Assembly (NCBI GenBank): GCA_002389175.1
Contig: DGNZ01000123.1
Location: 1-8,002 of the forward strand
Reading direction: 5' to 3'
Length of the DNA stretch: 8,002 bases
DNA from: Rhodospirillaceae bacterium UBA4479
Lineage (GTDB): Bacteria > Pseudomonadota > Alphaproteobacteria > Rhodospirillales > Casp-alpha2
In this document: positions 6,354-8,002 of the stretch, in pieces
Layout: each line of letters begins with the position of its first letter
Numbering within the stretch: the first letter of the stretch is position 1
Notes under the pieces: generated by a model
Told to the model about the DNA's origin: nothing
The model's database searches: none
What the model saw: the letters and a program-made list of their open reading frames with translations, nothing else
Made by a program: the position numbers and the translations under genes

Positions 6354-7451
6354 TCAGATAGTAGCAGGCGCGTCTTTCACGCCGTCGGAATGTGCACGCG
6401 CGGTGCGGTAAAGTTCGAAACGGGTACGGGCCGACGATCTGCGCGTGTTGGACAGATCGCGAATGCCAGATAGGTTCAATTCATCGGCACGGTGACAGGC
6501 GACCGAATGCGCGCAATTCGTGTCGCTAAGTTTTGGAGCTTCAGTTCGGCAGCGTGACTGTGCGAATTGACAGCGTGGGTGAAACCGGCAGCCTTTTGGC
6601 ATATCGATGGGATTTGGCGGATCACCCGCCAGTTGTACGGGATTAAGCTTGGCTCCGATTTGCGGCACCGGGATCGCGGCAATGAGTGCAGCGGTATAGG
6701 GATGCTTCGGACAAGCGAACAAATCTTCCACCTGGCCCATTTCAACAATCTGGCCGAGATACATGACCGCAACCCGGTCGGACATATGGCGAACAACAGC
6801 CAAGTCATGCGCGATGACCACGAGAGTTAGGCCAAACTCTTCTTTCAAATCCTCAAGGATATTTATGACCTGCGCCTGAATAGAGACATCCAGCGCGCTA
6901 ACTGGCTCGTCGCCTATGATCACTTTTGGCCCGCAGGCCAACGCACGCGCAATCCCGATACGCTGTCTTTGCCCGCCCGAGAATTCATGGGGGTATCGAT
7001 CCGCACTCATTGTCGACAGGCCGACTCTGCTTAACAATGTTGCAACCTTCCCGCGCCGCGCTTGCGCATTGCCGATCCCATGCACGCGCAATGGTTCTTC
7101 GATCAACGCGCCAACTGTCATGCGCGGATTGAGCGAAGAAAAAGGATCCTGAAAGATGAACTGAATATCACGTCGTAAATCGCGCATTTCATGCTCTGGC
7201 AAGTCACCAATATCATGCCCGTCATAGATAACCGTACCGTCTGAAGGTGTTAAAAGTCGTGTCAGCAATCGCGCCAGCGTCGATTTTCCGCAGCCAGATT
7301 CGCCAACAATTGCAAAAGTTTCGCCGCGGCGGATCAGTAAATCTATTCCATCCACTGCGCGCGCTACCGTTGGCGCACCAAAGATGGGCCTGGCCGTTAC
7401 GAAGTGGCGCTTGACGTCACGGGTTTCCAATATAATGTCAGTTTTTGTCAT
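6354..7451 (-). CDS. Peptide-type ABC transporter ATPase, DppF/OppF-like
   Basis: This 365-residue cytoplasmic ATPase should power the importer together with the DppD-like subunit. In order it shows Walker A GESGCGKST (50-58), the Q-loop FQDP with Q101, the signature FSGGQRQR (157-164), Walker B ending in DEP (181-183) with the D-loop SALD (185-188), and the switch His H215 in AHDL. The C-terminal oligopeptide/dipeptide ATPase domain has the HPYT motif (250-253) and cysteines C288, C294, C301, C313 and C319. Similar Cys groups hold a [4Fe-4S] cluster in some peptide-importer ATPases. Beyond about residue 323 the protein continues for roughly 40 basic, polar residues (LSNTRRSSARTRFELYRTAR and more), longer than usual. 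The start at 7451 gives an ATGA overlap with the DppD-like stop; the open frame reaches back to 7556, but that part lies within the neighbouring gene. Confidence 0.95.
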   Translation of the reverse strand: MTKTDIILETRDVKRHFVTARPIFGAPTVARAVDGIDLLIRRGETFAIVGESGCGKSTLARLLTRLLTPSDGTVIYDGHDIGDLPEHEMRDLRRDIQFIFQDPFSSLNPRMTVGALIEEPLRVHGIGNAQARRGKVATLLSRVGLSTMSADRYPHEFSGGQRQRIGIARALACGPKVIIGDEPVSALDVSIQAQVINILEDLKEEFGLTLVVIAHDLAVVRHMSDRVAVMYLGQIVEMGQVEDLFACPKHPYTAALIAAIPVPQIGAKLNPVQLAGDPPNPIDMPKGCRFHPRCQFAQSRCRTEAPKLSDTNCAHSVACHRADELNLSGIRDLSNTRRSSARTRFELYRTARAHSDGVKDAPATI

Positions 7452-8002
7452 ACCGATATCCGACCAGCCTGCGCCATTTGGACTTCCAATGGCGCTTTCC
7501 AACATGCGGCCTGATGCCTCTGTCCTAAATCCACCAGCGAGGGGATTTTTGTGCAAATCTCATCCGCAAACGGGCAGCGGGATGCAAACCGGCACCCGGC
7601 TGGCATGTCCATCGCCGAAGGAACCACCCCCGGAATTGTGACAAGCCGTTTACTGCGCGCACCAACAGAGGGAACAGCACTCATTAATCCGATGGTATAG
7701 GGATGCTGCGCATCCTCAAAAATCTCCCGAGCAGGTCCGATCTCGACAATCTGCCCGGCATACATCACAGCCACAGTATCGGCCATTTCGGCCACTACAC
7801 CCAGATCATGGGTGATCATGATCATTGCAGTGCCAGTTTCAGCCTGCAAATCGCGCATCAAATCCAACACCTGCGCTTGGATTGTGACATCAAGCGCAGT
7901 GGTTGGTTCATCGGCAAGCAAAAGGGCCGGATCATTGGCCAACGCCATAGCGATCATCACCCGTTGCCGCATCCCACCTGACAATTGATGCGGAAACTCA
8001 TC
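7448..8002 (-). CDS. Peptide-type ABC transporter ATPase, DppD/OppD-like, C-terminal part
   Basis: The frame enters at the right edge of the window and encodes the last 184 residues of an ATPase. The N-terminal half with Walker A lies beyond position 8002. The visible part starts DEFPHQLSGGMRQRV, which contains the ABC signature LSGGM. It is followed by Walker B LLLADEP, the D-loop TALD and the switch His in ITHDLGVV. The C-terminal domain has QHPYTIGLM, then MPAGCRFASRCPFADEIC and a final Cys near AACW, a four-cysteine arrangement typical of OppD/DppD proteins and possibly an iron-sulfur site. LSGGM in place of LSGGQ is usual for the D-type subunit and marks it as the partner of the F-type ATPase downstream. 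It is the most upstream gene seen, so the operon's first genes and promoter lie outside. Confidence 0.94.
   Translation of the reverse strand, partial: DEFPHQLSGGMRQRVMIAMALANDPALLLADEPTTALDVTIQAQVLDLMRDLQAETGTAMIMITHDLGVVAEMADTVAVMYAGQIVEIGPAREIFEDAQHPYTIGLMSAVPSVGARSKRLVTIPGVVPSAMDMPAGCRFASRCPFADEICTKIPSLVDLGQRHQAACWKAPLEVQMAQAGRISV

Noticed and set aside
7452..7556. Longer start for the DppF-like ATPase at 7556
   Set aside because: The 35 extra residues are out of keeping with the family and lie inside the DppD-like gene; the ATGA overlap at 7451 is the usual arrangement.
7982..7984. TTG at 7984 as the start of a short ATPase gene
   Set aside because: The frame continues upstream to the window edge with DEFPHQ joined to LSGGM, so this TTG is an internal Leu of the ABC signature, not a start.

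Overview
All of the convincing genes in this window lie on the minus strand and read from right to left. They look like one operon that runs off both ends. In transcription order it encodes: the C-terminal part of a DppD/OppD-type ABC ATPase, a DppF/OppF-type ATPase, a family 5 (DppA/OppA-type) substrate-binding protein, a DppB-type permease, a DppC-type permease, a gamma-glutamyltransferase (GGT) superfamily hydrolase, a DUF1028 (Ntn-hydrolase-like) protein, and the N-terminal part of a protein resembling amidase-signature enzymes. Moderately high GC, AGGA/GGGAG ribosome binding sites and the look of the proteins suggest an alphaproteobacterium, perhaps Rhodobacterales. This is an impression from protein style, not a search result.

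Layout on the + coordinates: 1-307 amidase-like N-terminus; 362-1117 DUF1028; 1130-2923 GGT-like; 2946-3818 DppC-like; 3815-4759 DppB-like; 4760-4822 a spacer with a GC-rich hairpin; 4823-6328 binding protein; 6354-7451 DppF-like; 7448-8002 DppD-like (partial). Both gene pairs whose products must form heterodimers (the two ATPases and the two permeases) overlap by four bases in an ATGA junction. The other gaps are 12-63 bases. No gap exceeds 63 bases, and I see no promoter, RNA gene, mobile element, CRISPR array or transferred island. The operon promoter and any regulator would lie beyond position 8002.

How the parts fit: the binding protein should capture a peptide-like or amide-containing solute in the periplasm, and the permeases and ATPases would import it. 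The three downstream enzymes are then candidates to split amide bonds in the cytoplasm. The GGT-like protein has no visible signal peptide. By eye it also lacks the residues that canonical GGTs use to hold the glutamate alpha-carboxylate and alpha-amino groups, so its substrate may not be an ordinary gamma-glutamyl peptide. The DUF1028 protein starts Met-Thr, so removing Met would expose a possible N-terminal Thr nucleophile. The window therefore looks like an import-and-hydrolyse module for an unknown amide compound. Each family is known; the substrate and the joint pathway are the open questions.
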